Below are positions 26,062-33,744 of a DNA stretch of 64,000 bases, piece by piece; positions within the stretch are counted from its first letter, which is position 1, and each line of letters opens with the position of its first letter. This DNA is from Actinoplanes cyaneus. Its GTDB lineage: Bacteria > Actinomycetota > Actinomycetes > Mycobacteriales > Micromonosporaceae. The notes under the pieces are model-generated. The model did no database searches. It saw only the letters and a program-made list of their open reading frames with translations, and was not told the DNA's origin. Position numbers and translations under genes: made by a program. The stretch lies in NCBI RefSeq assembly GCF_016862095.1, contig NZ_BOMH01000018.1:186001-250000 (forward strand), in the 5' to 3' direction.

Positions 26062-27681
26062 GTGACTACGGAGGACAGCGGGTGGGCGGGGACGATCCAC
26101 CGTCTCTGGGCCTCCGTGGCGGCGATCGGCTCCCGGGAGGAGCTGTCCGACCTGGTGCTGCCGCCGCTGCTGGAGACGCCGGGCGCGGTCGGCGTGTGGG
26201 GCCTGCGGCACACGACGGGCGCGGCGATCACCGTCTACCGCTCCGCGGGGCTGCCGCTCGCCGGGGAGGCGCAGCCGATCGCGCTGGCGCTGGCCGCCGG
26301 GGAGACGAAACACGACTGGCTGGAGGACCACGGGGTACGTCATGTCGTGGTCACCCGCTTCGACGGCACCGGCGACGTCGGCGGCACGATGATGGTGCTG
26401 CTCGACGAGACCGGTGACCCACGGCTCGCCGCGGCCCGGCTCGGCCAGGTCGCCGACGTGACCCGGGAGGCGATCCGGCGCCTCGCCGCGCACCGCGCCG
26501 AGCAGGCGCAGCAGACCCGCGACGCGCTGCTCGCCGAGGCGTCGCTGCAGATGGACGCGGTGCTGGACCGGGCACAGACGATGCGCCGGGTGGCCCGGAT
26601 GGCGGTGCCGGCGATCGCCGAGGGCTGCCTGGTCTACCTGCGCGACGACGCCGGGCTGGAGCTGCGCAGCGCGGTGCACATCGACATGCGGCGGCTCGAC
26701 GCGCTGCTCGCCGACGAGCGGATCGCGGCCCGGCTGACCGGTCTCGCCACCGATGCCGTCGGCGGCCGCCCCGGCATGCGGGCCGTCCCCGGCGCCGGGA
26801 TCGTGGACGTGCAGGTGTTGCGCGCCCGCGGCCGTACGTCCGGAGTGCTGATCTTCATGTTCGACCGCGACCGCGGTGACGTGCCGCCGGCGCCCTTCCT
26901 CCGCGACCTGGCCCTGCGGGCCGCGCTGGCGCTGGACAACGGCGAGCTCTACGAGCAGCGGCGACGGGAGGTGGTGACGATGCAGCAGCACCTGCTGCCG
27001 CGCCGCCTGCCGAGCGCGGACGGGCTGGAGTTCGCCGCCTCCTACACCGTCGGTGACCGGGTGATGGAGGTCGGCGGCGACTTCTACGACGTTGTGGTGC
27101 GGGCCGACGGCGTGGTCGCCGCCCTGATCGGCGACGTCTGCGGGCGAGGCGTGGACGCGGCGGCACTGACCGGCATGTCCCGGCACACGCTCGGCGCGCT
27201 GCTGCACGAGGGGCTGTCCCCGGCCCGGGCGCTGCGCCGGCTCAACGAGTCGCTGCGCCGGGAGGGCTCGTGGCGCTTCCTGACCGCGGGGATCGCGCTG
27301 CTGCGCCCGGACGCCGGCGGTTTCGCCGTGCAATGGATGTCGTGCGGGCACCCGGCGCCGCTGATCCTGCGCCACGGCGCTCCCGCGGAGGCCGGGCGCG
27401 GCGGCGGCACGCCGATCGGGGTGCTGCCCCAGCTGCGCATCGGCCGGTCCCGGATCCGGCTGGGAGCCGGGGACGCGCTGGTCATGTACACCGACGGGCT
27501 GACCGAGAGCCGCGACGCCCAGGGGCTGATGTTCGAGGACGCGGCGCTGCCGCAGGTGCTCGAGAGGTTGCGCGACGTTCCACCGGAGACGCTGGTCCGG
27601 GAGTTGAGCGCTGCCGCGGCCGGGTTCGGGACGAGCGGCGCCGACGACATCGCCGTCTTAGCGATCGGGGTTTCACCGTGA
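26062..27681 (+). CDS. SpoIIE/PP2C-type serine phosphatase with GAF-like N-terminus
   Basis: 539 aa from a GTG at 26062. Residues ~1-140 are an unrecognised sensory region and ~160-300 look like a GAF domain (ARMAVPAIAEGCLVYLRDDAG onward). Residues ~320-539 form the phosphatase: QQHLLPRRLPSADGLEFAA, then EVGGDFYDVV and GDVCGRGVDAA supplying the metal-binding aspartates, and TDGLTESRD and SGADDIAVL at the C-terminus. In actinobacteria such enzymes dephosphorylate STAS anti-anti-sigma factors and so release partner-switching sigma factors. It shares a GTGA overlap with the response regulator gene downstream, implying co-translation. A STAS protein is encoded at 39638. Confidence 0.9.
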   Translation: MTTEDSGWAGTIHRLWASVAAIGSREELSDLVLPPLLETPGAVGVWGLRHTTGAAITVYRSAGLPLAGEAQPIALALAAGETKHDWLEDHGVRHVVVTRFDGTGDVGGTMMVLLDETGDPRLAAARLGQVADVTREAIRRLAAHRAEQAQQTRDALLAEASLQMDAVLDRAQTMRRVARMAVPAIAEGCLVYLRDDAGLELRSAVHIDMRRLDALLADERIAARLTGLATDAVGGRPGMRAVPGAGIVDVQVLRARGRTSGVLIFMFDRDRGDVPPAPFLRDLALRAALALDNGELYEQRRREVVTMQQHLLPRRLPSADGLEFAASYTVGDRVMEVGGDFYDVVVRADGVVAALIGDVCGRGVDAAALTGMSRHTLGALLHEGLSPARALRRLNESLRREGSWRFLTAGIALLRPDAGGFAVQWMSCGHPAPLILRHGAPAEAGRGGGTPIGVLPQLRIGRSRIRLGAGDALVMYTDGLTESRDAQGLMFEDAALPQVLERLRDVPPETLVRELSAAAAGFGTSGADDIAVLAIGVSP

Positions 27682-28118
27682 CCGCATCGATCCTGGTCGT
27701 CGAGGACTCACCGGAGGACGTGGAGGCGATCGAGCGGGCGATCAGCCGCTCGCACCCGCGGCTGGGCCTGGAGTTCCTGGGCTCCGGCGCCGAGGTGCTG
27801 CCGCGGCTGACCGCACCCGGCGCCGAGCTGCCCTCGATCATGCTGCTCGACCTGAACATGCCGGGCGAGGGCGGGCTCGCGGTGATCCGGCGGGTCCGCG
27901 CCGACGCCACGCTGAACAGCATCCGGATCGTCGTGTTCACCTCGTCGGAGGACCAGGCCGAAGCGGACGCCTGCTACGCCGCGGGCGCGGACAGCTACCT
28001 CTACAAGCCGGTCAACTTCGCGCTGTTCCAGACCGTGCTGCGGCAGACCGTGGACTACTGGGGGAACGTCGCCCGCATCGTCGTGCCGCCGCCCGGGGAC
28101 TCCTCGGCCCAGACCTGA
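27678..28118 (+). CDS. Rcp1-type single-domain response regulator
   Basis: 146 aa from a GTG that overlaps the phosphatase stop (GTGA). It is a bare receiver domain: Asp9/Asp10-type acidic pair (VVEDSPED), phosphorylated Asp58 in LLDLNMP, Thr88 in VFTSSED, and Lys110 in YLYKPV. The ending (FALFQTVLRQTVDYW) and YLYKP match Rcp1/CheY-like partners of bacterial phytochromes. It has no output domain. The opposite strand carries a bacteriophytochrome kinase whose 3' end overlaps this gene by 64 bp, so this is its probable phosphorylation partner. Confidence 0.9.
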   Translation: MTASILVVEDSPEDVEAIERAISRSHPRLGLEFLGSGAEVLPRLTAPGAELPSIMLLDLNMPGEGGLAVIRRVRADATLNSIRIVVFTSSEDQAEADACYAAGADSYLYKPVNFALFQTVLRQTVDYWGNVARIVVPPPGDSSAQT

Positions 28119-30205
28119 CCGCCGTGGCGCTCCACGATCCGGCGCACGATGGCCAGCCCGGCGCCGGAGCCCTCCGCGCTCGGGTGCAGCCGGCGGAACA
28201 GCTCGAACGCCTCCTCACGCAGGTGGGCGGGCATGCCGATGCCGTTGTCGCGGACGACCAGGGTGTCGTTCTCCACCCCGACGACGACGCGCCGGGGGCC
28301 GTCCTCCCGGGCGTACTTGGCCGTGTTCACCAGCAGGTTGACCAGCACCTCGTCGAGCAGCACCGGGTCCGCGACGATCGGCGCCGGGTCACCGGCAAGC
28401 TCCACCTCGACGCCGGCCGCCTCCAGCCGCGGACCGGCCACGTCCAGAGCCCGGGCCAGCGCCTCCCGCGCGAGGATCGGCTCCCGGTGCAACTCGGTGC
28501 GGCCCAGCCGGGAGTAGTACAGCAACGAGTTGAGCAGCTCGTCCATCCGGCCGGCCAGGCGCTGGATCGCCGCCAGCCGCCGCTGCGTGACCTCGTCGAG
28601 GCGGCCCGCGGTGTCCTCGGCGATGAACGTCGCATAGTTCGCGATCCCGCGCAGCGGCTCCTTCAGGTCGTGGGCGGCGGCGTGCGCGAACGAGTTCAGG
28701 TCCACGTTGCTGCGGCCCAGCTCGGTGTTGAGCGCGGCCAGGCGGCGGGCCTGGGCCACGGCGATCCCGGTCAGCGAACGGCCCAGCTCGGCGGCCATCG
28801 CCAGGTCGACCGGCGTCCACGGGGTGCTCCGGCCGCGCACCGTGGCGAGGAAGACCGCGGTGGAGCCCCGCGGCGTGAGGCGTTCCCCGTTCGGTCCGAG
28901 GACCACGGGGGTACGGGGATCGGCGGCCCACCGGCGGGCCACCGTGCGCTCGCGGCGCAGCCAGACGACGCAGTCGCCGTCCGCCCCGATCGGCAGGACC
29001 AGGGCGCCGGCCACGTCCTGACGGCTCAGCTGATCGCTGTGCCACAGCTCCCCCGCCGGCAGCTTCGTGATCACCTCCGCCACCCGCTCCTCCGGAAGGT
29101 TCCCGGAGATCGTCACGGTGCCGGCGAACCGCACCGCCACCGCGTCACACTCGACGACCTGCTCCAGCCCGGCCGGGGACAGCCCGCTCTCGAGATCGAC
29201 CGAGATCCGCTCCAGCAGCCGGGCGATGGCGATCCGGGACCGTTCCCGGGCCACCGCCTCGTCGCGCTCCCGCAGCCCGGCCAGGTGCAGCGACAGCGCC
29301 ACCCCGAAGAACTCGCACGCCGCCCGGACCGCCGGGCTGAGCGCCTTCGGCTCCCGCCCGTGACACGCGATCAGGCCCCAGAGTCGCCCGTCGGACAGCA
29401 GCGACACCGACATCGACGAGGCGACCCCGATGTTGCGCAGGTACTCCAGGTGGAACGGTGACACCGTGCGCAGCACCGACTGCGACAGGTCGAGCGGCTC
29501 CCCGGTCTCCGGCAGCACCTCCGGAACCAGCCGGGCGGTGGCGTCCCCGACGTCGGCGATCACCCGGATCCAGTTACGTTCGTACAGCTCACGAGCCTGC
29601 GGTGGGATGTCGGTCGCCGGGAACCACAACCCCAGCCACGGCTCCCGGTCGTCGGCCACGTCCTCGGCGATCACCTCCCCCGGGCCGTCGATCGCCTCGA
29701 ACCGGTAGGCGACGACCCGGTCGTACCCGGTGATGGCCCTGATCTCCCGCACTGCGGCGCGCGCCGCCTCCACGACCGTGGATGCCCGCTGCAACCGCAT
29801 CAGCGCCTGCCGCACCAGCAGGGCACCCGTCGTCTCCGCGGCGGCCGGCTCGAACTCCAGCACCAGCAGCCCGTCGGCGCGGTGCACCGTCACGTCGAAC
29901 CGCTGACCGTTCCCGGGCAGCGTCACCGGCATCATCGCGGTCTGCCCGGTGTCGGCGTCCGCCAGCGCCTCCACCAGCTCGCGCTGCCCGGCGCCGAGCA
30001 GCGCCTCCAGGTCGTCGACGCGACCCAGCATGCCGGCGGCGTTCGCACTGGTCACCACGATGCGCCCGGCCCGCGCCGCGACCAGCGCCCCGTGCGACTG
30101 CACCCCGCCCAGCCGATGGATCGGCTCCCGCACACAGGCCGTCAGGTCGAACGGCGTGCCGACCTCCCGCTCCGCGGCCTCCGCACGCTCCGACAGCCAA
30201 CCCAT
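28055..30205 (-). CDS. Bacteriophytochrome sensor histidine kinase
   Basis: 716 aa: PAS (1-~110), GAF (~130-310), PHY (~320-500), HisKA (~505-570) and ATPase (~610-716). Cys24 lies in TACVREPIH, the site that binds biliverdin in BphPs. The GAF chromophore pocket is present (FPATDIPPQARELY, SPFHLEYLRNIGVASSMSVS), and the PHY tongue reads PRGST in place of PRxSF/Y. The kinase histidine is in AHAAAHDLKEPLRG; the ATPase has NLLVNTAKYA and GAGLAIVRR. It should sense red/far-red light as a dimer in the cytosol. The ATG at 30205 has GGAAGG eight bases upstream. No haem oxygenase gene is in this window to make biliverdin. The end overlaps the response regulator gene antisense. Confidence 0.93.
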   Translation of the reverse strand: MGWLSERAEAAEREVGTPFDLTACVREPIHRLGGVQSHGALVAARAGRIVVTSANAAGMLGRVDDLEALLGAGQRELVEALADADTGQTAMMPVTLPGNGQRFDVTVHRADGLLVLEFEPAAAETTGALLVRQALMRLQRASTVVEAARAAVREIRAITGYDRVVAYRFEAIDGPGEVIAEDVADDREPWLGLWFPATDIPPQARELYERNWIRVIADVGDATARLVPEVLPETGEPLDLSQSVLRTVSPFHLEYLRNIGVASSMSVSLLSDGRLWGLIACHGREPKALSPAVRAACEFFGVALSLHLAGLRERDEAVARERSRIAIARLLERISVDLESGLSPAGLEQVVECDAVAVRFAGTVTISGNLPEERVAEVITKLPAGELWHSDQLSRQDVAGALVLPIGADGDCVVWLRRERTVARRWAADPRTPVVLGPNGERLTPRGSTAVFLATVRGRSTPWTPVDLAMAAELGRSLTGIAVAQARRLAALNTELGRSNVDLNSFAHAAAHDLKEPLRGIANYATFIAEDTAGRLDEVTQRRLAAIQRLAGRMDELLNSLLYYSRLGRTELHREPILAREALARALDVAGPRLEAAGVEVELAGDPAPIVADPVLLDEVLVNLLVNTAKYAREDGPRRVVVGVENDTLVVRDNGIGMPAHLREEAFELFRRLHPSAEGSGAGLAIVRRIVERHGGQVWAEESPGGGTTMRATFPQ

Positions 30206-30373
30206 GCAAGAACCTTCCTGCCCGTACGGTCCGTGGCCGTTCTTCGCGGCCACGGGTGCGGCCAAGAAGATCGCCGCGGGCGCGGTCATGAAGATCGCCG
30301 CCTCCCTCATTCTCCGGCTCACGCCTTGCGCGATGCAGGGCTCCCCGCACGGCCGTCGCGCGGCTCACGGTCC

Positions 30374-30428
30374 CGGCTGGTGCTCATGGGCGTTATTCGT
30401 CCCGAATAACGCCCATGAGCACCAGCCG
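30374..30428. repeat. Dispersed perfect hairpin element, copy A
   Basis: A perfect inverted repeat with 26-bp arms (30374-30399 and 30403-30428) and a 3-base TCC loop. The arm begins CGGCTGGTGCTCATGGGCGT and ends TATTCG. A near-identical element lies at 46783-46839. It stands in the gene-free stretch upstream of the phytochrome gene and has no U-tract, so it is not a simple terminator. Confidence 0.9.
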
Positions 30429-30468
30429 AAGAGCGCGAGCCGCGCCGCCAGCCGGACCACAGCCCAGC

Positions 30469-30625
30469 TCGCGCCACCCGGCCCAGTCCACGCCGCCCGG
30501 CCAACCCGCGCCGCCCGAACCAACCCGCGCCGCCCGAACCAACCCGCGCCGCCCGAACCAACCCGCGCCGCCCGAACCAGCTCGCGCCGCCCGGCCCAAC
30601 TTGCGCCGCCCGGCCAACCCGCGCG
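30469..30625. repeat. 19-bp tandem repeat array
   Basis: About eight units of a 19-bp repeat with consensus CGCGCCGCCCGAACCAACC. Units at 30507, 30526 and 30545 are identical or nearly so; the flanking units carry substitutions (CCAGCT, CCCAACTT, GGCCAACC). No protein sense is evident. Together with copy A of the hairpin it fills most of 30206-30691, the gene-free stretch between the phytochrome and TPR genes. Confidence 0.88.
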
Positions 30626-30691
30626 GCCTGGGCGTTATTTCTGGTTTGGGGGTTTTATACTTGATCTTCGGGAGCTGGCGGTGGGGGTCGG

Positions 30692-31768
30692 GTGGCGGAG
30701 GTCTACCGGAGCGTGAACGCCGCGGGGAGTGTCGCCGCCGCGGAGAACGAGCGTGGGGAGATGCTGCGCCGGGCGGGACGGCCCGGGGAGGCGGCCGGGC
30801 ACTTCGAGCGGGCGCTGGAGGCGCTCGGGGCGGTGCGTGAGCCGGATCCGGGGACACATTCGGCGATTCTCAACAATCTGGCGCTGACCGCGTACCAGCA
30901 GGGGGATCTGCCGCGGGCGCGGCGCTGCCTGGTGCGGTCGCTGGAGGTCGGGCCGCTGATCGGGGACCCGGTCGGCCGGGCGATCACCTTCGACAACCTC
31001 GGCGTGGTGGAGGTCGAGCTGGCCCGTGAAGCCGGCCGGGATCAGAGCGAACCGAACCCGGTGCCCCGCCGGGGTCAGAGCGAGCCGAACCGGGTGCCCG
31101 CCCGGGACCGGGATGGAGCGGCGGCGGGGGAACGGCCGGCTCGGGCCGGGGTGCACCTGAGCGAGGCGGAGAGGTGTTTCGCGGCGGCGGAGCGGCTGTT
31201 CCGCAGTGTGCTGCCGGAGGCGGTCGACGACTACCTGCGGTCGGTGCTGAACCGGGTGGACGTGGCCGAGATCCGGGGTGACACCGAGCGGATGGAGCGG
31301 CTGACCCGGCATGCGGCGGAGCTGGCCACGCATCACGCGGTGGTGCCGGAGAACGCGCTGGAGGCGGTGACCATGCGCGGCAGGTTCCTGCACCGGCATC
31401 GGGGCCGGCCGCGGGGCGCCGTGGAGCTGATGACCGCCCGGCTCCCGGGGCTGCTGCCGGACTGCCCGCCGGAGCGCAGCGCCTCGGCGCTGGTCGTGCT
31501 GCTCGCGGCCGCGGGAGCGACCGGCGACCCGGCCCTGGTCCGGGACGTGACGACCCGGATCACTGAGCTGGGCGGCGACCCCGCGGCCCCGGCGCGCGAC
31601 AGCGCGAACACCGCGGCAGCGAACAGCAGCCGAAGCCCAGCGGCAGCCAACGGCAACGGAAGCCCAGGAGCAGCGCGCGACAGCAGGAGCGCGGCGGCCG
31701 CGGGCGGCGGCGCGAGCGGGGCGGGAACGAGCGGGAGAAGAGCGGCGAGAACGGGCGCGCCGGGTTAA
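30692..31768 (+). CDS. TPR-repeat protein
   Basis: 358 aa from a GTG at 30692. Residues ~1-110 form three TPR-like helical pairs (ENERGEMLRRAGRPGEAAGHFERALEAL, SAILNNLALTAYQQGDLPRARRCL, AITFDNLGVVEVELA). A Pro/Arg/Gly-rich insert follows, made of a duplicated DQSEPNPVP / GQSEPNRVP element, then further helices to ~290. The last ~70 residues are Ala/Ser/Gly-rich and probably disordered. It is a likely protein-interaction scaffold with no recognised partner. A possible -10 (TATACT, 30656-30661) precedes it. The start is not certain because the DNA upstream is repetitive. Confidence 0.6.
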   Translation: MAEVYRSVNAAGSVAAAENERGEMLRRAGRPGEAAGHFERALEALGAVREPDPGTHSAILNNLALTAYQQGDLPRARRCLVRSLEVGPLIGDPVGRAITFDNLGVVEVELAREAGRDQSEPNPVPRRGQSEPNRVPARDRDGAAAGERPARAGVHLSEAERCFAAAERLFRSVLPEAVDDYLRSVLNRVDVAEIRGDTERMERLTRHAAELATHHAVVPENALEAVTMRGRFLHRHRGRPRGAVELMTARLPGLLPDCPPERSASALVVLLAAAGATGDPALVRDVTTRITELGGDPAAPARDSANTAAANSSRSPAAANGNGSPGAARDSRSAAAAGGGASGAGTSGRRAARTGAPG

Positions 31769-31777
31769 CGTACGTTC

Positions 31778-32458
31778 ATGGGAGCGGGCCGCTGGCGACG
31801 GGTTCGCCTGCCCCTGCCCGCCCTGCACTCCACGATCACCGCGACCGTCTGGTCGCCCGCGAACGGCTCGGACCGGCTCCTGGTCGCCCACGACGGGCCG
31901 GACTACCAGGGTCTGGCCGAGCACGCCGCGCTGGCGGACCGCTATCACCTGGCCCTGCTCCCGGCCCGGGAACGCGACGACTGGTATTCGGCCTGCCCGA
32001 CGTACGCGCAAGCCTTGGCTCTGGAGATTCTTCCCCGGCTGCGCTCGCGCCTCGGCGCCCGCAGGACCGTCGGCGCGGGTGTCAGTCTGGGCGCGCTCGC
32101 GATGCTGCACGCCCAGCGCTCCTATCCGGCGGGTTTCGCCGGGCTCTTCCTCCAGTCGGGAAGTTTCTTCCAGGCGCGGCACGATCGGCAGGAGTCCGGG
32201 TTCCGGCATTGGCCGCGGATCGTCCGGTACGTGCGCCGGGTGCTCGCCGCGACCGGCGGCCCGGCCGTGCCGGCGACGCTGACCTGCGGCGACGCCGAGG
32301 AAAACCTCGCAAACAACCGCGATATGGCGGATGCCCTGCGAATTCAGGGGTATCCGGTGAGCCTCGCGGTCGGGCCGGGCGGGCACGACTGGACGCACTG
32401 GCGCCGAGCCCTGGATCCGCACCTGACCGCCCTGCTGAGCGAAGCCTGGCCTGACTGA
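31778..32458 (+). CDS. Alpha/beta-hydrolase, esterase family (PF00756-like)
   Basis: 226 aa. Nucleophile elbow GVSLGA (near residue 108), acid DAEEN region (CGDAEENLANN) and histidine PGGHDWTHW complete the catalytic triad expected of the enterochelin-esterase-like family. No signal peptide, so cytosolic. It is followed after 15 bp by an ATP-grasp ligase gene, an arrangement repeated in other actinobacteria in which both genes are thought to act on the same, unknown, metabolite. The ATG at 31778 gives a basic N-terminus (MGAGRWRRVRLPL). The upstream TPR gene ends nine bases earlier. Confidence 0.82.
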   Translation: MGAGRWRRVRLPLPALHSTITATVWSPANGSDRLLVAHDGPDYQGLAEHAALADRYHLALLPARERDDWYSACPTYAQALALEILPRLRSRLGARRTVGAGVSLGALAMLHAQRSYPAGFAGLFLQSGSFFQARHDRQESGFRHWPRIVRYVRRVLAATGGPAVPATLTCGDAEENLANNRDMADALRIQGYPVSLAVGPGGHDWTHWRRALDPHLTALLSEAWPD

Positions 32459-32473
32459 AACGTGGAGGCGACC

Positions 32474-33712
32474 GTGGCCGACGTCGAGCACACCATCGGG
32501 TTGCTGCTGGGCACCGAGGACGATTGGCCACGCGCCTACGAGTCGCTGCTGCGCCGGCTGGGCACAGTTGCCGGGCCGGACGGGCGCTCGCACCGGGCAC
32601 GCCCGGTACGGGTGACGATCGAGCCGTTCAACCTGCGCTACAAGCCGCGGCACGACCTGGTGATCGACCGGCTGGCGTACTGGTACTACCACCCCCGCGA
32701 GTGGCTGAAGAAGATCGCGCTGATGGACGGCGTGTACCTGTTGAACAGCCCGTTCACGTTCCAGTCGATGGAGAAGCACGCGGCGTACTGCGCGATGATG
32801 CGTCTCGGGCTGAAGGTGCCGGAGACGGTGCTGGTGCCGTTCAAGAATCCGCTCGACAACTCCCGCTGGGCGTACACCGCGGCGCGCTACAACCGCCCGT
32901 TCGATCTGGAGGCGACGGCCGCGCAGGTCGGCTATCCGCTGTACATGAAGCCGTACGACGGCGGCGCCTGGGTCGGCGTCTCCAAGATCCGCAACACCGA
33001 GGAGCTGCACGCGGCGTACGACGCGTCGGGCGAGCGGCTGATGCACCTGCAGGCGTCGGTCGAGGACTACGACGTGTTCGCGCGCTCGCTGACGATCGGC
33101 CCGGAGACGATGGTGATGCGGTTCCGGCCGGACCAGCCGATGCACGCGCGGTACGAGGTCGACCACAACTTCCTGTCGGAGGCGGCCGGCGACGAGGTGG
33201 TGACGATCTCCCGGCTGGTCAACGCGTTCTTCCGGTGGGAGTTCAACAGTTGCGAGTCGCTGGTGCGCGGCGACGACGTGTTCCCGATCGACTACGCGAA
33301 CGCGTGCCCGGACGTGGCGCTGACCTCGCTGCACTACTACTTCCCGTGGGCCATGACGGCGTTGCTGCGGTGGACGGTCTTCTGCGTGGTCACCGGGCGC
33401 ACGATGCGACTCGACACCGACATGGGCGACTACTTCGCCGTGGCCGATGATCCGGATCGGTCGTACCGGGAGAAGCTCGTGGGTTATCGGGATCTTGCCG
33501 ACCGCTACTTCGAGATCGACCGCTATCGGGAGTTCTGCGAGAAGCACCTGAGCACCGTGGACGACATCGTCTACGACTGGGTGAGCTCGGAGGAGTTCGA
33601 CTCGCTGCTGCGCGAGACCGTGCGGGCGATGTACCCGGTGCACGAGCACGAGAAGTTCCTCGCCCACTTCCACGGGCTGATCGATGCGTGGATTCGCGAT
33701 CAGGGGCGTTGA
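32474..33712 (+). CDS. ATP-grasp family ligase-like protein
   Basis: 412 aa. I chose the GTG at 32474 because GGAGG lies five bases upstream; an earlier in-frame GTG at 32462 lacks such a site. The N-terminal ~100 residues are specific to this subfamily (LLGTEDDWPRAYESLLRRLG). The ATP-grasp core includes YPLYMKPYDGGAWVGVSKI (P-loop-like and lysine) and later PIDYANACPDVALTSLHYYFPW, where acidic metal ligands are expected. Family members join a carboxylate to an amine or thiol using ATP. The pair with the esterase suggests a conjugate-making and -cleaving pathway; the product is unknown. Confidence 0.85.
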   Translation: MADVEHTIGLLLGTEDDWPRAYESLLRRLGTVAGPDGRSHRARPVRVTIEPFNLRYKPRHDLVIDRLAYWYYHPREWLKKIALMDGVYLLNSPFTFQSMEKHAAYCAMMRLGLKVPETVLVPFKNPLDNSRWAYTAARYNRPFDLEATAAQVGYPLYMKPYDGGAWVGVSKIRNTEELHAAYDASGERLMHLQASVEDYDVFARSLTIGPETMVMRFRPDQPMHARYEVDHNFLSEAAGDEVVTISRLVNAFFRWEFNSCESLVRGDDVFPIDYANACPDVALTSLHYYFPWAMTALLRWTVFCVVTGRTMRLDTDMGDYFAVADDPDRSYREKLVGYRDLADRYFEIDRYREFCEKHLSTVDDIVYDWVSSEEFDSLLRETVRAMYPVHEHEKFLAHFHGLIDAWIRDQGR

Positions 33713-33738
33713 CTCAGTAACACCTCGGTAATCAAGAT
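33709..33738 (+). promoter_or_regulatory. Candidate leaderless promoter of the cellulase gene
   Basis: -35 TTGACT (33709-33714), 18-bp spacer, -10 CAAGAT (33733-33738). A start at 33745 would coincide with the ATG, giving a leaderless mRNA. It overlaps the end of the ATP-grasp gene. The reading of the -10 is weak. Confidence 0.4.
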
Positions 33739-33744
33739 GTGTGG

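Noticed and set aside
26062-30205. A complete light-input pathway including biliverdin synthesis
   Set aside because: No haem oxygenase gene is visible in the window, so the chromophore source is unknown.
30374-30428. Intrinsic terminator
   Set aside because: No U-tract on either strand, and no gene ends within 150 bp on the plus or minus strand; the same element recurs at 46783.
30469-30625. CRISPR array
   Set aside because: The 19-bp units are directly abutting with no unique spacers and no cas gene.
30635-33673. A 1012-aa minus-strand ORF
   Set aside because: Antisense to the TPR, esterase and ATP-grasp genes, all of which have ribosome sites or family motifs. The antisense frame has none.
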